A stretch of DNA of 64,000 nt from Leptospira barantonii (GTDB taxonomy: Bacteria > Spirochaetota > Leptospiria > Leptospirales > Leptospiraceae), in the NCBI RefSeq assembly GCF_002811925.1, contig NZ_NPDS01000008.1:186001-250000 (forward strand). The letters run 5' to 3'. This document shows, piece by piece, positions 28,221 through 59,400 of this stretch. Each line of letters begins with the position of its first letter. Position 1 is the first letter of the stretch. The position numbers and the translations under genes are program-made. A model generated the notes under the pieces. That model searched no databases and was not told the origin of the DNA. It was given only the letters and a program-made list of their open reading frames with translations.

Positions 28221-29060
28221 GGAAATTCTCACCGGTCTCGGAAGAATCCTCGGCGATCTCCGGTTTTTGATCCAAAAAAAACAGGTTCCGATCCACCAAT
28301 TTGCGGGAGAAAAACCTCCCGAAACCACGGAGCTTGTTTGGAAAGAGGATTGGAATCCTTCGACACAAGGTTCGCGTTCGGACGATTTAGCGTTGGAAGC
28401 GGAAGGCATCCAGGTTCGTAGACCCGCCAAAGCCGCGGAAAGAAATTTCGTATGTAAACTCTGCGCGGATCGAATCAGCGCGGTCCGCAACTTTCTCATC
28501 AAGGGACGAAAACCCATATTAGTACTTCATTATACGGGCGAGATCGCCCCCGGAAGACCTTCCTTTTCCAAAACATCACCGGATCAGATCTTTAGAAACA
28601 AGGAATCGGAGGATCTATTCGGAAGAATGATCCAAAAACAATTCGGCTTCAGTCACAAAGAATTTTATTATCAGGAATATCCGGCCTGTATTTTCGCTCA
28701 TTCCAAATCGAACGCCGAGGATTGGAAGCTGAGAACGGAAAAGTGCGAAACCCAGGTTAAGGAAACCATCGATTCCGAAAATATCAAAGGAATCATTCTT
28801 TTGGGAACGAGCGCGATCGCGGTTTACGGAAAAGAAAAAGCTCTTGAAATGATGGGAAGAACATTAGACTTCCTTCCCGGAATTCCGATGATCGTATTAC
28901 GTTCTCCCGAAGCGATTTCCGCGATCGAAACAAAACGCAAAAACTTCAAAGGCGATAAAGAATCCTTCGAGTTCGAGACGATCAAAAAGGAAGAGATCTC
29001 GATCAAGGAAAGTATTCTTTCCCAGCTCGCCCTTTTTCAAAACAAACTCAAGGATATACT

Positions 29061-29064
<4 letters not shown>
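28213..29064 (+). CDS. Four-cysteine protein resembling family 4/5 uracil-DNA glycosylases (divergent)
   Basis: I see no firmly named family. The 283-residue protein has an ~80-residue N-terminal extension, then CKLC (Cys81, Cys84), LVLHYTGEIAPG, SEDLFGRMI, YPACIF (Cys159), EKC (Cys178) and IILLGTSAI. Order and spacing resemble Fe-S uracil-DNA glycosylases: C-x2-C, a GEAPG-like motif with an EDxxG-like element, then C-x15-C and an ALG-like strand. The second cysteine pair here is separated by 18 residues instead of about 15, and the usual N-V-x-C-R-P-P motif is changed. It may be a divergent glycosylase or an inactive Fe-S relative. It overlaps the ntrX-like gene by eight bases and the priA start by four. 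Confidence 0.6.
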
Positions 29065-31004
<1,940 letters not shown>

Positions 31005-31008
31005 GAAC

Positions 31009-32944
<1,936 letters not shown>

Positions 32945-32948
<4 letters not shown>

Positions 32949-33589
32949 AAATCTCCGCATCCATCTTAGCTACCAAACTTACAGAACTCGGAAAAACCGT
33001 TCCCGATTACGATCCGAAGGCGATCGATCTCATGCACATGGACGTGATGGACGGAAATTTCGTCCCTCAGATCAGTTTTGGAGAAGCGCTCAGCAAAGAA
33101 GTAAAAGCGCTCACATCGATTCCGTTAGACGTTCATTTGATGGTTTCCAAACCGGAGAATCACGTCGCAAAATACTACGAACTCAATCCTTATTGTATTA
33201 CCTTTCATATCGAGACGACCGACTTTCCAGTAAGACTCGCTCAGGAAATCAAAAGCCACGGAACCAAAGTAGGAATTTCCTTGAATCCGGGAACTCCAGT
33301 TTCTCACTTAGAAAACGTTCTGCCTTATGTGGATCTGATCCTTCTGATGACCGTGGAACCGGGCTTTTACGGACAAAAGTTCATCGCAAACGGAATGGAA
33401 AAAATCCGCAAAGCGAAAGAGCTGATCGGATCCAGAGCGATCGAACTCGAAGTGGACGGGGGCGTAAACGATACCAACATCCAAGAGTTGAAGAAGAACG
33501 GAGTGGATATCGTAGTTGTCGGAGCCGGACTTTATAAAACGGGAAATCCCGTAGACAACGCAAAGAATCTCAAATCTTTGGCAAAGTAA
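32945..33589 (+). CDS. rpe: Ribulose-phosphate 3-epimerase
   Basis: This pentose-phosphate enzyme interconverts ribulose 5-phosphate and xylulose 5-phosphate. The 214-residue TIM barrel has [16 protein letters not shown] (metal-binding His, Asp), [31 protein letters not shown] and a VDGGVNDTN phosphate-binding loop. The start is the TTG at 32945, overlapping the preceding stop codon (TTGA). A terminator-free gap of 132 bases with a promoter-like sequence follows before rpsP. Confidence 0.95.
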
Positions 33590-33619
33590 AGAACCTCGTC
33601 TTTTCTGTCAGATCATTTC

Positions 33620-33649
33620 TTGACAGGGGGACATATTGTCCAATATTGG
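33620..33649 (+). promoter_or_regulatory. Putative promoter of the rpsP ribosomal operon, with palindrome in the spacer
   Basis: TTGACA at 33620-33625 matches a -35 box exactly. About 17-18 bases later lies ATATTGG, a partial -10 box. The spacer contains GGACA-TAT-TGTCC (33629-33641), a five-base inverted repeat that could be an operator. It is the only sizeable gap in the run from priA to rplS, so a promoter is expected here. Confidence 0.45.
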
Positions 33650-33718
33650 TAAAAATCATGCATTCTTTTTTCGATCGTCCTCGATCCGAAAGTATAGAAT
33701 GGGTTAAAAGGAAAATAT

Positions 33719-33987
<269 letters not shown>

Positions 33988-33988
<1 letters not shown>

Positions 33989-34210
33989 TGGAAGAATTAC
34001 TGAAGTACATTGTTGCTTCTCTCGTTGAATTTCCCGAAGAAATCGTAATTCGGGAAATCGAAGGAGAAGAACAAAACATCATCGAACTCAGAGTTTCCCC
34101 GAAAGACGTGGGAAAGGTCATCGGTAAGAACGGTCGTATTGCAAAATCCCTGCGCGCGATTCTTACTGCGGCTTCCGTTAAAGCAGGAAAAAACTTCTCC
34201 TTAGAAATCA

Positions 34211-34218
<8 letters not shown>
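33988..34218 (+). CDS. khpA: KH-domain RNA-binding protein KhpA
   Basis: This is a 76-residue protein made of one KH domain, with the RNA-binding loop [15 protein letters not shown] in the GxxG position. It matches the YlqC/KhpA family, which in Gram-positive bacteria works with KhpB in cell elongation and RNA binding. Its place between rpsP and rimM is the classical one. It overlaps both neighbours slightly. Confidence 0.93.
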
Positions 34219-35827
<1,609 letters not shown>

Positions 35828-35833
35828 TCCGGA

Positions 35834-36511
<678 letters not shown>

Positions 36512-36527
36512 TCTAATCATTGAACGA

Positions 36528-37322
36528 GTGAACAAAAGGCTCGAGAATTTTTCGGTCTTCACGATGTCGTACATGAAACTTTCTGCAGACTTTCAAACTG
36601 GAAATTTAAGACTTCTTTTTGGAAAAGAATCCGATCCCTTAAATTCTCAGCTTGCCGGTTTACCTTTGAACCGAAACGTCAAAGGGATCGTTCTGGAAAT
36701 TTTTCCCGGAGGAGCCTGGATTTCCATTGGAGGAAAAAAGTTGAAAACGACCTCCGACTCGGGTCCCTTGTTCGTGGGAGAAATTCTCACGTTAGCCGTA
36801 AAGTCGGGAAAAAAAGGGATAGAACTGAGGATCTTAGAAAGAGAGCTGAAAGGAAACGAAAATTCTCCATACAAATTGGAAACGATGGGAATGAGCGTTC
36901 GGGAACTTTCCGAGAAAATGAACGGAGCAGATTTTAAGGACGCTTCACCGGAGACATCCTTGTTCAAAGTTTTAAAAACCTATTATCCTTTTTTAGAATG
37001 GAATTCCGAATTACCACATTTTCGTTGGGAGTTTCCCGGAGGAAATGCGGAGGGAACCTACGACCCGCAAGAGGAAACTAAAAAATTCCTATTTCGAATT
37101 CAGACCGAAAAAACCGGAAAGACAATGGTTCTATTCTTATGGAAGGAAAACTCGGGAGAAGATCTGCAAATCAACGCCACTTTTGATAATTTTAAAATGT
37201 ACTTGCATGCTTGCCAAAACAAAGAAAAATTTAAGAGAATTTTAATGGAATCGTCAGTGAGCTTTCAGGGATACAATTTGGCTTATAAATCTTCCCTGAC
37301 TCAAAAGGAATGGAATGCGTAA
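36528..37322 (+). CDS. YlqG-like protein, possible FliK-type C-terminal domain
   Basis: This 264-residue protein is not recognised by strong motifs. Identification as YlqG-like rests mainly on position: it lies between rnhB and a small FlhB-like gene, as ylqG does in Bacillus. The N-terminal half has [21 protein letters not shown] and [11 protein letters not shown], a beta-rich region. The C-terminal half has [29 protein letters not shown] and a closing helix ([12 protein letters not shown]), compatible with the hook-length-control FliK C-terminal fold. The start is uncertain: GTG at 36528, or ATG at 36564 or 36573; none has a good ribosome site. It is coupled to the next gene, which starts one base after its stop. 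Confidence 0.55.
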   Translation: MNKRLENFSVFTMSYMKLSADFQTGNLRLLFGKESDPLNSQLAGLPLNRNVKGIVLEIFPGGAWISIGGKKLKTTSDSGPLFVGEILTLAVKSGKKGIELRILERELKGNENSPYKLETMGMSVRELSEKMNGADFKDASPETSLFKVLKTYYPFLEWNSELPHFRWEFPGGNAEGTYDPQEETKKFLFRIQTEKTGKTMVLFLWKENSGEDLQINATFDNFKMYLHACQNKEKFKRILMESSVSFQGYNLAYKSSLTQKEWNA

Positions 37323-37592
37323 ATGATCAGTGTTGCCCTCAAATTCATCCCAAACAAAGACAACGCGCCCGTGATCACCGCTTCAGCCTCAGGCCTTTTG
37401 GGAGATTTAGTTCGTAAGATCGCGCATAAAAATTCCGTTCCGATCGTTGAGAATCCGATTCTTGCAGAATCCCTTTCCGATCTTCCCGTTGGATCGGAAA
37501 TTCCCGAAAATCTTTACAGAGCCGTAGGTGCGATCTTTTCTATGATCCTGGAGTTGGATTCAAATTCCGGAAAAAGGGAAATGTTAAAATGA
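37323..37592 (+). CDS. Small FlhB C-terminal-domain-like protein (YlqH-like)
   Basis: This is an 89-residue protein equal to the soluble C-terminal tail of the flagellar export gate FlhB after its NPTH cleavage site: [21 protein letters not shown], then [27 protein letters not shown]. The NPTH autocleavage motif and the membrane part are absent, so it resembles a free-standing cleaved fragment. Such proteins (YlqH, FhlB-like) are widespread and poorly characterised; with a FliK-like neighbour, a role in substrate switching of flagellar export is plausible but unproven. The HD-GYP relative overlaps its end (ATGA). Confidence 0.8.
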   Translation: MISVALKFIPNKDNAPVITASASGLLGDLVRKIAHKNSVPIVENPILAESLSDLPVGSEIPENLYRAVGAIFSMILELDSNSGKREMLK

Positions 37593-38779
37593 AGAAGTTA
37601 GCAGTATCCGAACTTAAGCCGGGAATGAGATTCTCAAAACCCGTTTACTTAGATAAGGAAAATTTATTTATCACTTCAAACACTCCCGTGACGGATAGCG
37701 ACTTGGATCGTTTGAATAAGTTCGGAATTAGAGAGGTTATGACTGCGGGAGAAATTCTCCAGCTCGGCGGAAACACTTCCTCGGATCCGGAAATCCTGGA
37801 AACAAGCATAGACGATATCATCATCAATACGGTCGTAGAAGAAGAGTTACAACCCCTCAAAGCGGTTTACGATAACTTGAACCGAATCAAGGTTACGTTC
37901 GGAAATCTCTTCCGAGAAACCACACAGATCCTTCAGGATGTTTTTAAAAAAACCTTGGACGAAAAGCCGTTGGAGGTCACCCCGGTTCGCGAGATCGCGG
38001 AACGTTTGACAGACTTCGTAAGAAGCAATCAAAACATATCCTATCTGATTCTTGCGAACAACCCGACCGGTTATTATCTCTACAATCAGATCACAAACGC
38101 GACCTTCTATTCCTTGATCCTCGGAAAACTTCTGGAATATTCCAGACCGAAGATGATCGATCTTGGAATCTCCTGTCTTTTAGCGGACATTGGAATGTGT
38201 AAGGTTCCGTCCGCCGTTTCGGAAAAAAACGAACAACTGACGGACGAAGAATTCAAGACGATCATGAAACATACGATTCTGGGTTATCAGATTCTTTCCC
38301 AAAAGATGAAACTGAAAAATAACCTCGCGATCGTCGCGCTTCAACACCACGAACGATACGACGGAAACGGTTATCCTCAAAAGTTAGCCGGAACCGCGAT
38401 CGAGGAACAGGCGAGGATCTACGCGATCGCGGATAACTTTTCCGCGCTTGTAACCAATCGTCCCCACAGAAAGAAAATTCTTCCTCACGAAGCGATCAAA
38501 TCCATGATCAGCATGGATGTGGGAAAATTCGATCTCAAGCTGGTAAGATCTCTTCTCAACCATCTTTCTTTGTATCCGGTAGGATCTTGTATCGAACTTT
38601 CGGATAAAAGAATCGGAGTTGTTTTGGGCCCGAACCCGGATAAACCGATTCGCCCCTGCATTCGTATTATAAAAGATGAATATGGTGAAATGGTCCGCCA
38701 TCTGATCCTGGTCGATCTTTTGAAGGAAACGAACCTTTTCATTTCTCGTCCGGTGGATCTTCAGGAAATCAGCGCGTAA
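37589..38779 (+). CDS. Degenerate HD-GYP domain protein
   Basis: HD-GYP proteins hydrolyse cyclic di-GMP. This 396-residue protein has an N-terminal DUF3391-like part ([15 protein letters not shown]) and an HD-GYP domain at ~155-330. The GYP half is well preserved ([13 protein letters not shown], then [21 protein letters not shown]). However, two metal ligands are changed: the first His is Gln167 (YNQITNATF) and the His of the HD pair is Ala199 ([11 protein letters not shown]). His228, His253 and His254 remain. Catalysis is probably lost or altered, so a c-di-GMP receptor role is possible. The start overlaps the FlhB-like stop by four bases; yraN follows after 10. Confidence 0.85.
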   Translation: MKKLAVSELKPGMRFSKPVYLDKENLFITSNTPVTDSDLDRLNKFGIREVMTAGEILQLGGNTSSDPEILETSIDDIIINTVVEEELQPLKAVYDNLNRIKVTFGNLFRETTQILQDVFKKTLDEKPLEVTPVREIAERLTDFVRSNQNISYLILANNPTGYYLYNQITNATFYSLILGKLLEYSRPKMIDLGISCLLADIGMCKVPSAVSEKNEQLTDEEFKTIMKHTILGYQILSQKMKLKNNLAIVALQHHERYDGNGYPQKLAGTAIEEQARIYAIADNFSALVTNRPHRKKILPHEAIKSMISMDVGKFDLKLVRSLLNHLSLYPVGSCIELSDKRIGVVLGPNPDKPIRPCIRIIKDEYGEMVRHLILVDLLKETNLFISRPVDLQEISA

Positions 38780-38789
38780 ATTCTTCCCT

Positions 38790-39140
38790 TTGCGGTCGAT
38801 TCGAAAAATCAAGGGATACGAGGGAGAATCCATCGCTTCCGATTTTTTGATTTCGCTCGGTCATATGATTGTTCAAAGAAATTACCGCTTCGGTCGCGCC
38901 GAGATCGACATAATCTCAAACAAAGAAGAAGTCCTTTATTTTACCGAAGTCAAGTTTTGGAAAGAATTCCACGAGTTCGATCCGTTATTCGCGTTTAACC
39001 AGGCGAAACAAACGAGGATGAGAAAGGCCGCCGAAGGGTTTATCGCGCGGAATGGTTCCTTTCAAAATCATTTTGTCTCATTCTGTCTTGTCTCCGTAAA
39101 TGCAAAAAAGGGATGTGAATATTATCCTGACCTCTTCTGA
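38790..39140 (+). CDS. yraN: UPF0102 family protein YraN (predicted nuclease fold)
   Basis: This is a 116-residue member of the YraN/UPF0102 family, with a restriction-endonuclease-like fold. The family pattern is present: [33 protein letters not shown] (Glu, Asp), LYFTEVKFW (Glu-x-Lys) and [13 protein letters not shown]. The start is a TTG at 38790. YraN is often near rnhB in bacterial genomes, as here. Function remains unclear; links to DNA processing and replication are proposed for the family. Confidence 0.85.
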   Translation: MRSIRKIKGYEGESIASDFLISLGHMIVQRNYRFGRAEIDIISNKEEVLYFTEVKFWKEFHEFDPLFAFNQAKQTRMRKAAEGFIARNGSFQNHFVSFCLVSVNAKKGCEYYPDLF

Positions 39141-39150
39141 AATAGTACGT

Positions 39151-39177
39151 TAAGGTACTTCCAACAAGCACCGAATT
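39151..39177 (+). promoter_or_regulatory. Sigma-28-like promoter upstream of the FlgM-like gene
   Basis: TAAGGTAC (39151-39158) and ACCGAATT (39170-39177) have the spacing of the flagellar sigma-28 consensus TAAAGTTT-N11-GCCGATAA. Agreement is partial (TAA-GT and CCGA), so this is suggestive only. FlgM genes commonly have such a promoter. Confidence 0.4.
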
Positions 39178-39184
39178 CTTAAAT

Positions 39185-40992
<1,808 letters not shown>

Positions 40993-41501
40993 ACTTTGTT
41001 CCTCGGGAAGTACGGTTCCGAAACATCCGTTCACGGAAGGGAGAATAACGATTTCGTGTTAGAAAAACGGTCTTGAAATCGAAAAATTAAAGGGGTTTCC
41101 GGCCATTTCCAAAAAAACTCCTTTCAAATACGTTTAGCCTCTGTAATTTTGCTCTGAAATGTTTCGTATCACTGTTTTCTTGCTTCCGGCGATCTTTTTG
41201 TTCCTCGCCGGATGCGGAAACCGACTGATCCGCAAAGACGTAGTCGCTCAGATCAACGAACACTATGTGGAAAAAATTTATTACCTAACCCAAGACAAAA
41301 AGGTCTCCAATACGGAAACCTTTAAAAAGGGAATGCTCGTTCGGATTTACGTGGAATCGACGCCTTCGATGGTGAAGATCAAATGTTATCCTGCGGACCA
41401 CAAAAGGGAATATGCGATCGGAAGAATGATCATCTATCAATTGAATGATGAATACAGCGGCAAGAAAATTACGATAGAGGATCTGGATAAACTGATAGCC
41501 A

Positions 41502-42512
<1,011 letters not shown>

Positions 42513-42567
42513 TAGAATGGAAATCGGAACATTTCCGGTTTCCTAAAAAAAATTTACTGATCCGACC

Positions 42568-43472
<905 letters not shown>

Positions 43473-43479
43473 AAAAAAA

Positions 43480-45264
<1,785 letters not shown>

Positions 45265-45266
45265 AA

Positions 45267-46940
<1,674 letters not shown>

Positions 46941-46945
46941 ACGTC

Positions 46946-48172
<1,227 letters not shown>

Positions 48173-48193
48173 TTTAGAATAAGGAGAATTCAA

Positions 48194-48670
48194 TTGAATC
48201 TGTCCAAATTAAAAAGAAAACACAGAAAGGGTCTTACACTGATCGAACTCGCAGTTGTTGTGATCATCTTAGGCGCCTTGATCGCTCTGGTATATTCCAA
48301 CTTTCGTCCGGGTGAAATCAGCGATGATACCGCCGCTCTCAAACTGAAAAAGGACGCTTACGAACTTCAATCCCATCTGGAAAGATACGCACAACGTTAC
48401 GGAACCTATCCTTCCGACGAACAAGGTCTCGAAGCTCTTGTCGAAAAACCGACAACGGGAGAGGTTCCGGAAGATTGGAAACCGATCCTCACCAAAAAAG
48501 CGGCGATCAACGATCCTTGGGGAACCGCGTATAAACTCAAAAGAGACGCGAACGGGGACGTTCAACTTGTGACCCTAGGTAAGGATAAAAAAGAAGGCGG
48601 AGAAGGGAAGAATGCTGACTTTAACATCCTCAACGAAGACGAATATCCATCCGACTTCCGTAGAAAATAA
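48194..48670 (+). CDS. gspG: Major pseudopilin GspG
   Basis: GspG is the main pseudopilus subunit. The prepilin signal is KG|LTLIELAVVVIILGALI, with conserved Glu at +5; the residue after the cleavage site is Leu rather than the usual Phe. The C-terminal half has the GspG-specific ERYAQRYGTYPSDEQGLEAL and INDPWGTAYKL. An acidic Gly/Lys-rich loop (KEGGEGKNADF) near the end probably carries the calcium site. The TTG start at 48194 has AAGGAG 10 bases upstream. Confidence 0.94.
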   Translation: MNLSKLKRKHRKGLTLIELAVVVIILGALIALVYSNFRPGEISDDTAALKLKKDAYELQSHLERYAQRYGTYPSDEQGLEALVEKPTTGEVPEDWKPILTKKAAINDPWGTAYKLKRDANGDVQLVTLGKDKKEGGEGKNADFNILNEDEYPSDFRRK

Positions 48671-48691
48671 CTCTTCCTTTCCTTTCCGGCT

Positions 48692-49261
48692 ATGAAAGTT
48701 AGAAATATCCGGAAAGGATTTACCCTGATCGAGTTGATCGTGGTCATCGCGATACTCGCAGGGTTAATTAGCATTCTTGCAACTACGGCCGCAAACTTCA
48801 TCATTCCGTCCGGAAGCGACGCGGCCCAGACCTTAAAACAAGCCGCCGAATTCTGTTATAGGAAATCCATTCTTACCAATACGACTATGGTTTTGGAATT
48901 GGATATAGACAACGACACGTATACGGTCAAAAAACTGATGCGAGACGAAAGCGGTCTCAAAGAGGTTTCGATCTTTAAACCTCAAAAACTTCCTTATACA
49001 TCCGAGATCATCGATATAACCGACATTCGAGGTTTTCGTTATACCAAAGGAATCGTAAAAGTTCCATACACGTATCTTGGTATCGCCGCGGATTACAGCG
49101 TTCATTTAGGAAACGATCCTTCGATTTATAGAACCTTAATTTTATACCGTTACGGCGGAAAGGTTTCCGTCTTGGAAGGGGAACAGTTTCACACTTCTTC
49201 GAACCTAACAACCGATAAGAATTGGAAAGAACAGGATGAAAACGAACAGCAACAGCCGTAA
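48692..49261 (+). CDS. gspH: Minor pseudopilin GspH-like
   Basis: This 189-residue protein has a prepilin leader KG|FTLIELIVVIAILAGLI and a beta-rich globular domain (TTMVLELDIDNDTYTVKK). Position after gspG and the general shape fit GspH; sequence alone is not decisive because minor pseudopilins diverge. It overlaps gspI by 26 bases. Confidence 0.85.
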   Translation: MKVRNIRKGFTLIELIVVIAILAGLISILATTAANFIIPSGSDAAQTLKQAAEFCYRKSILTNTTMVLELDIDNDTYTVKKLMRDESGLKEVSIFKPQKLPYTSEIIDITDIRGFRYTKGIVKVPYTYLGIAADYSVHLGNDPSIYRTLILYRYGGKVSVLEGEQFHTSSNLTTDKNWKEQDENEQQQP

Positions 49262-49754
49262 ATCTTTTCGAAGCGGTTTCAACCTGATCGAGGTTTCCAT
49301 CGCGTTAGCGTTAGCCGGAATTGCGATGACTTATACCTATATGGTCATCTCGAACGGACTCAAACAACAGAGAATGGCGGCCGTAATTTCGAACGCGGTC
49401 CACCTTGCAAAGATTAAGATGGCGCAGATCGATTCCGTGTCCGTACTTCAATCCGATAAGACTACGGGAGAAATTCCCGGTTATCCCGGTTACAGTTTCG
49501 AAACGATGATAGGAGAGGAAGATATGGATCTTCTCAAACTTGCCGGAAAGGAAGGACAAAAACCGGAGGATCTTCTGGGTGGAAGAGATTCCGAAATGAA
49601 CAAACTCATCATGAAAAGGTCCGGTCAGGCGAACCAAGGCTCGTCCACGGCGGGGATCATCCGGGTTTTCAGGATCAAGGTGACGATCAAGTATCCGACC
49701 GGAAGCGGAACGGAATCGTATACCGCCGAAACGTTCAAGTCGGCGCAGTATTAA
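49236..49754 (+). CDS. gspI: Minor pseudopilin GspI-like
   Basis: This 172-residue protein has a prepilin leader SG|FNLIEVSIALALAGIAMTY with Glu at +5. The rest is a small globular domain with AVHLAKIKMAQID-type helix continuation and a C-terminal VTIKYPTG strand. The start codon lies within gspH. It fits GspI by order and by size, although it is longer than average (about 120-130). Confidence 0.85.
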   Translation: MKTNSNSRKSFRSGFNLIEVSIALALAGIAMTYTYMVISNGLKQQRMAAVISNAVHLAKIKMAQIDSVSVLQSDKTTGEIPGYPGYSFETMIGEEDMDLLKLAGKEGQKPEDLLGGRDSEMNKLIMKRSGQANQGSSTAGIIRVFRIKVTIKYPTGSGTESYTAETFKSAQY

Positions 49755-49776
49755 TTTAGAATATTCAGAAATCAGA

Positions 49777-50421
<645 letters not shown>

Positions 50422-51493
50422 TTTTAGAAAATCCAGACAAGGTTTTATGGTCGTCATTCTCGTGATGGCGATCGGAACCGCATCCTTTTATACCGCTACG
50501 GAGTTCGGCGAACGTTCCTTAGGCGAAAGAAGAATCGCACAAGCCGACGCGGACGGGTTCAGAGCCCTTCTTCTTGCAAAAGCCGGTTTTCAAGGAGCGC
50601 TCGGCGCATTGAAAAAAATCCCGGAAGAATATCTTTATAAAAGTGGGATCGCGTTGAACCCTCCGCCCTTACCGATGGGCGGCGGAACGATTTTCTATAA
50701 GATCAGTTCGGAAGACGGTAAGATCAATTTGAATTCTCTCCTGAACCCGGACGACAACCAGCAAAATCTTCGAACCGTGGAAATGGTCGCGAGGCTTTTT
50801 GATAAACTCGGAATCAAACGCGAGAAAATTTTTCCGATCTTCGATTGGATGGATACCGATCTTCAAGAAACCGGGGGCGGCGCGGAGGATCTATATTATT
50901 CTTCCCTAAAACCTCCGAGAAAGAATAAGAATTCTTTTATGTACTCGGTTTCGGAGCTCGTTTCCATAAAAGGGTTTGATCGAGAAACGGTATACGGTTC
51001 CTTGAAGCCCGCCGATTTCGATCAAAAGTATTCCAAAGCGTTTCAATCGGACGAGGAAAAGGCTTTGATCGGGGACAGCGATTTCGTCTTAGCGAACAAT
51101 ATAACGGCATACATTCCCGCGGGACAAAACTCGGACGATAGAATCAACTTGAACGCGGCGCCATATTTTGTTTTGATGTCTTTATCCGATTTCATGACAA
51201 AACAGGCCGCGATGAGAATTCTCAAATTCAAATTGGAGCAGGGCGGTTTTATCAAAGAACTGAAGGACATCGAAAAATTTCAGGAATTCCAAATTCCCAC
51301 TGCGGGCGGATTGACGCTTTATAAGGAACTCGCGGGGGAAGGAACGGATGTCTCCGGCGGTCGAGTCAAAACCAAAGGAGAAGTTTTTCGAATCGTTGCG
51401 GTGGGTCAGGTCGGCAAAACGATCCGCCGTATCACGGGAATTTTCGATCTGACGAACAACCAAATGCTCTATTACATGGAAGATTAAAGACAG

Positions 51494-53119
<1,626 letters not shown>

Positions 53120-53124
53120 TCGCC

Positions 53125-53648
<524 letters not shown>

Positions 53649-53652
<4 letters not shown>

Positions 53653-54569
53653 AAAAAGAAGAAGAACTTCAGGAAGAAACGGCTCTTACTCCCGAAGAGG
53701 AAGAATTCCTAACGTTAGAACTGCAGGAAGAAGAGGAAGAAGCCGCTCCTCGATTCACTCTCAAACAAAAACTCATCCTCATCGCGACGGGTGTTTTTTC
53801 TTTTCTAATTTTTACGATTTGGCTTTTTCCTTTGGACGAAATCGTCCGGAGTTCGCTGAATTCTTCCTCCACAAAAACGGGGACCATCATCAACTTTCGA
53901 GACCTAAGTATTTCCTTTTTAGGAAACGTAACCTTGGACACTCTCGAAGTTACGACCCCCTCCAATTTGAAAATCAAAACGGAAGAGGCGGTTTTGAAAA
54001 CTTCCTTGTTCGGTTTAATGAAACGAAAATTCGACGGAAAGTTCAAATTGGTTTCCTTAAAGATCGATACCGAAAACGGACCTCTCGCTAAAATTCGGAA
54101 TTTCGAAGGACAGGGAAAGATCGAGAATCTGGATCAGGGACTCGCAAGGATGAACGGGAACTTGGATCTTGAAATTCCCCCAGGAAACAATTCCGGAATG
54201 ATTCAGGAACTTCCCGAAATTCCTCTTTTGGGAGAATTGAAAAACATCACGATCAAAAAGTTTCTTACCAAGGTCGTCCTTCAAGGTGGGAATCTGATCT
54301 TCAACGATTTCACGTTAGACACATCGATTGCTCGATTCGATATCACCGGCAATATCCGTCTTTCCGAAAACATGTCTTTTTCTCAGTTGAATCTTAGAAT
54401 CTGCCTTGAACTGGATCGTAATTTCGCTCTGGAAAGACAGGACATTCAAGATATGTTGACCCTGCTCGAAAAACAAAGCGGTGGCAAATGTATTCCCGTT
54501 TTGGGAACCGTAGGAAAACCGGAAGTAAAGATTCCGGGACTGACCGGACCACCGACGGGAAGTCCTTAA
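53649..54569 (+). CDS. gspN: Type II secretion GspN-like protein
   Basis: This 306-residue protein has a very acidic N-terminus (EEELQEETALTPEEEEFLTL), one membrane helix (~44-63) and a long beta-rich periplasmic domain (GTIINFRDLSISFLGNVTLDTLEV and LDTSIARFDITGNIRL), which resembles the GspN/AsmA-like fold. GspN is an accessory part of the T2SS in some bacteria. It closes the gsp run. The acidic cytoplasmic tail is unusual. Confidence 0.8.
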
Positions 54570-54612
54570 GAAATTCAGAGCTTTATCACAAAAGGACGAA
54601 GAAATTCAAATT

Positions 54613-55191
54613 GTGATTCGTTTAAAATCAATTCCTATTCTTCTTTTATTCTGTCTTTTCCTTTTTAAATGCGATTTTCAACCGCATACTCCTCCTTCTC
54701 ATGAACAATGGATCGAGTTCAAGAAACTTCCCGGAAATGAGAAAAAGATTCTCGCTTTTGAAGTCTTTCTTCGAAAACATAAATTGTTAAACGTTGTCCC
54801 CATCGAACAACTTCTAAGACAAGGCACGGATTGGAGGCAAACTAAAGCGAGACCTTTCGCGATTCCACCTTCGACTTTGTGGCCGAATATTTTACCAACT
54901 CTAAGAATAGTTCGAGATCTGATTCTTCCTCAATTTGGCCCGGTAACCGTGGTTTCAGGGTTTAGAGAATCGGAATATAATGAAAAAGCGGGTGGGGCGA
55001 AATCAAGTCGGCATCTTTTATTTTCCGCTTTAGATATGATTCCCGATAAAGAGACGAATCGACTTTTCTTAAAAAATTCTCTTTTAAAACTTTGGCAAAA
55101 CAAAGGTCCCGATCAAAAAATCGGACTCGGGTTATACTCTCGAAATCGATTTCATATCGATACGAATGGATTTCGTAAATGGAAAAAATAA
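54613..55191 (+). CDS. Putative lipoprotein with M15-type D-Ala carboxypeptidase domain
   Basis: This 192-residue protein has a lipobox-like signal (LLLFCLFLFKCDF). The C-terminal half has the M15 metallopeptidase pattern: VVSGFRESEYNEKAGGAKSSRH, FSALDMIP (His and Asp zinc ligands) and RFHIDT (His-x-Asp). Such enzymes cleave D-alanyl peptide bonds of peptidoglycan; some M15-like members are toxin-like or phage endolysins, but the lipoprotein signal suggests a housekeeping role here. The start is a GTG at 54613. It follows gspN by 43 bases and may be co-transcribed. Confidence 0.8.
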   Translation: MIRLKSIPILLLFCLFLFKCDFQPHTPPSHEQWIEFKKLPGNEKKILAFEVFLRKHKLLNVVPIEQLLRQGTDWRQTKARPFAIPPSTLWPNILPTLRIVRDLILPQFGPVTVVSGFRESEYNEKAGGAKSSRHLLFSALDMIPDKETNRLFLKNSLLKLWQNKGPDQKIGLGLYSRNRFHIDTNGFRKWKK

Positions 55192-55221
55192 ATACTTAAT
55201 TTCACTCTGACAAAAAGAAAA

Positions 55222-55250
55222 GGCCTTGAACAGAAAATCCATTCAAGGCC
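55222..55250 (-). terminator. Terminator of nrdJ (convergent region)
   Basis: GGCCTTGAA (55222-55230) pairs perfectly with TTCAAGGCC (55242-55250). Read on the minus strand it is followed by TTTTCTTTTT, a fair T tract, so it ends the nrdJ transcript. A short TTTT on the plus side may allow some use for the other strand. Confidence 0.75.
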
Positions 55251-55322
55251 GATCGTTTTAAGAAAACGCCAAAATAAACCACTTACATTTTTTTTCGGCG
55301 TTTCTATCTTAGAAAATTGAAA

Positions 55323-59214
<3,892 letters not shown>

Positions 59215-59400
59215 CCTTTTTGTCTCTTCAGCCTAAATCTCGATTTTCCCTTCTTTTGGTTCTTGTTAGACATTCTCTTACAAGATAGTTCTAAAAAAAA
59301 ACTCAATTTCTGTGTAGTGTTTTCAAAAAAATTTAGAAACCAAAAACCGATCAACCGTGAAGCTGAATCGGTTTTTGAAAAATTCTTTCTAAGAGTGGGC

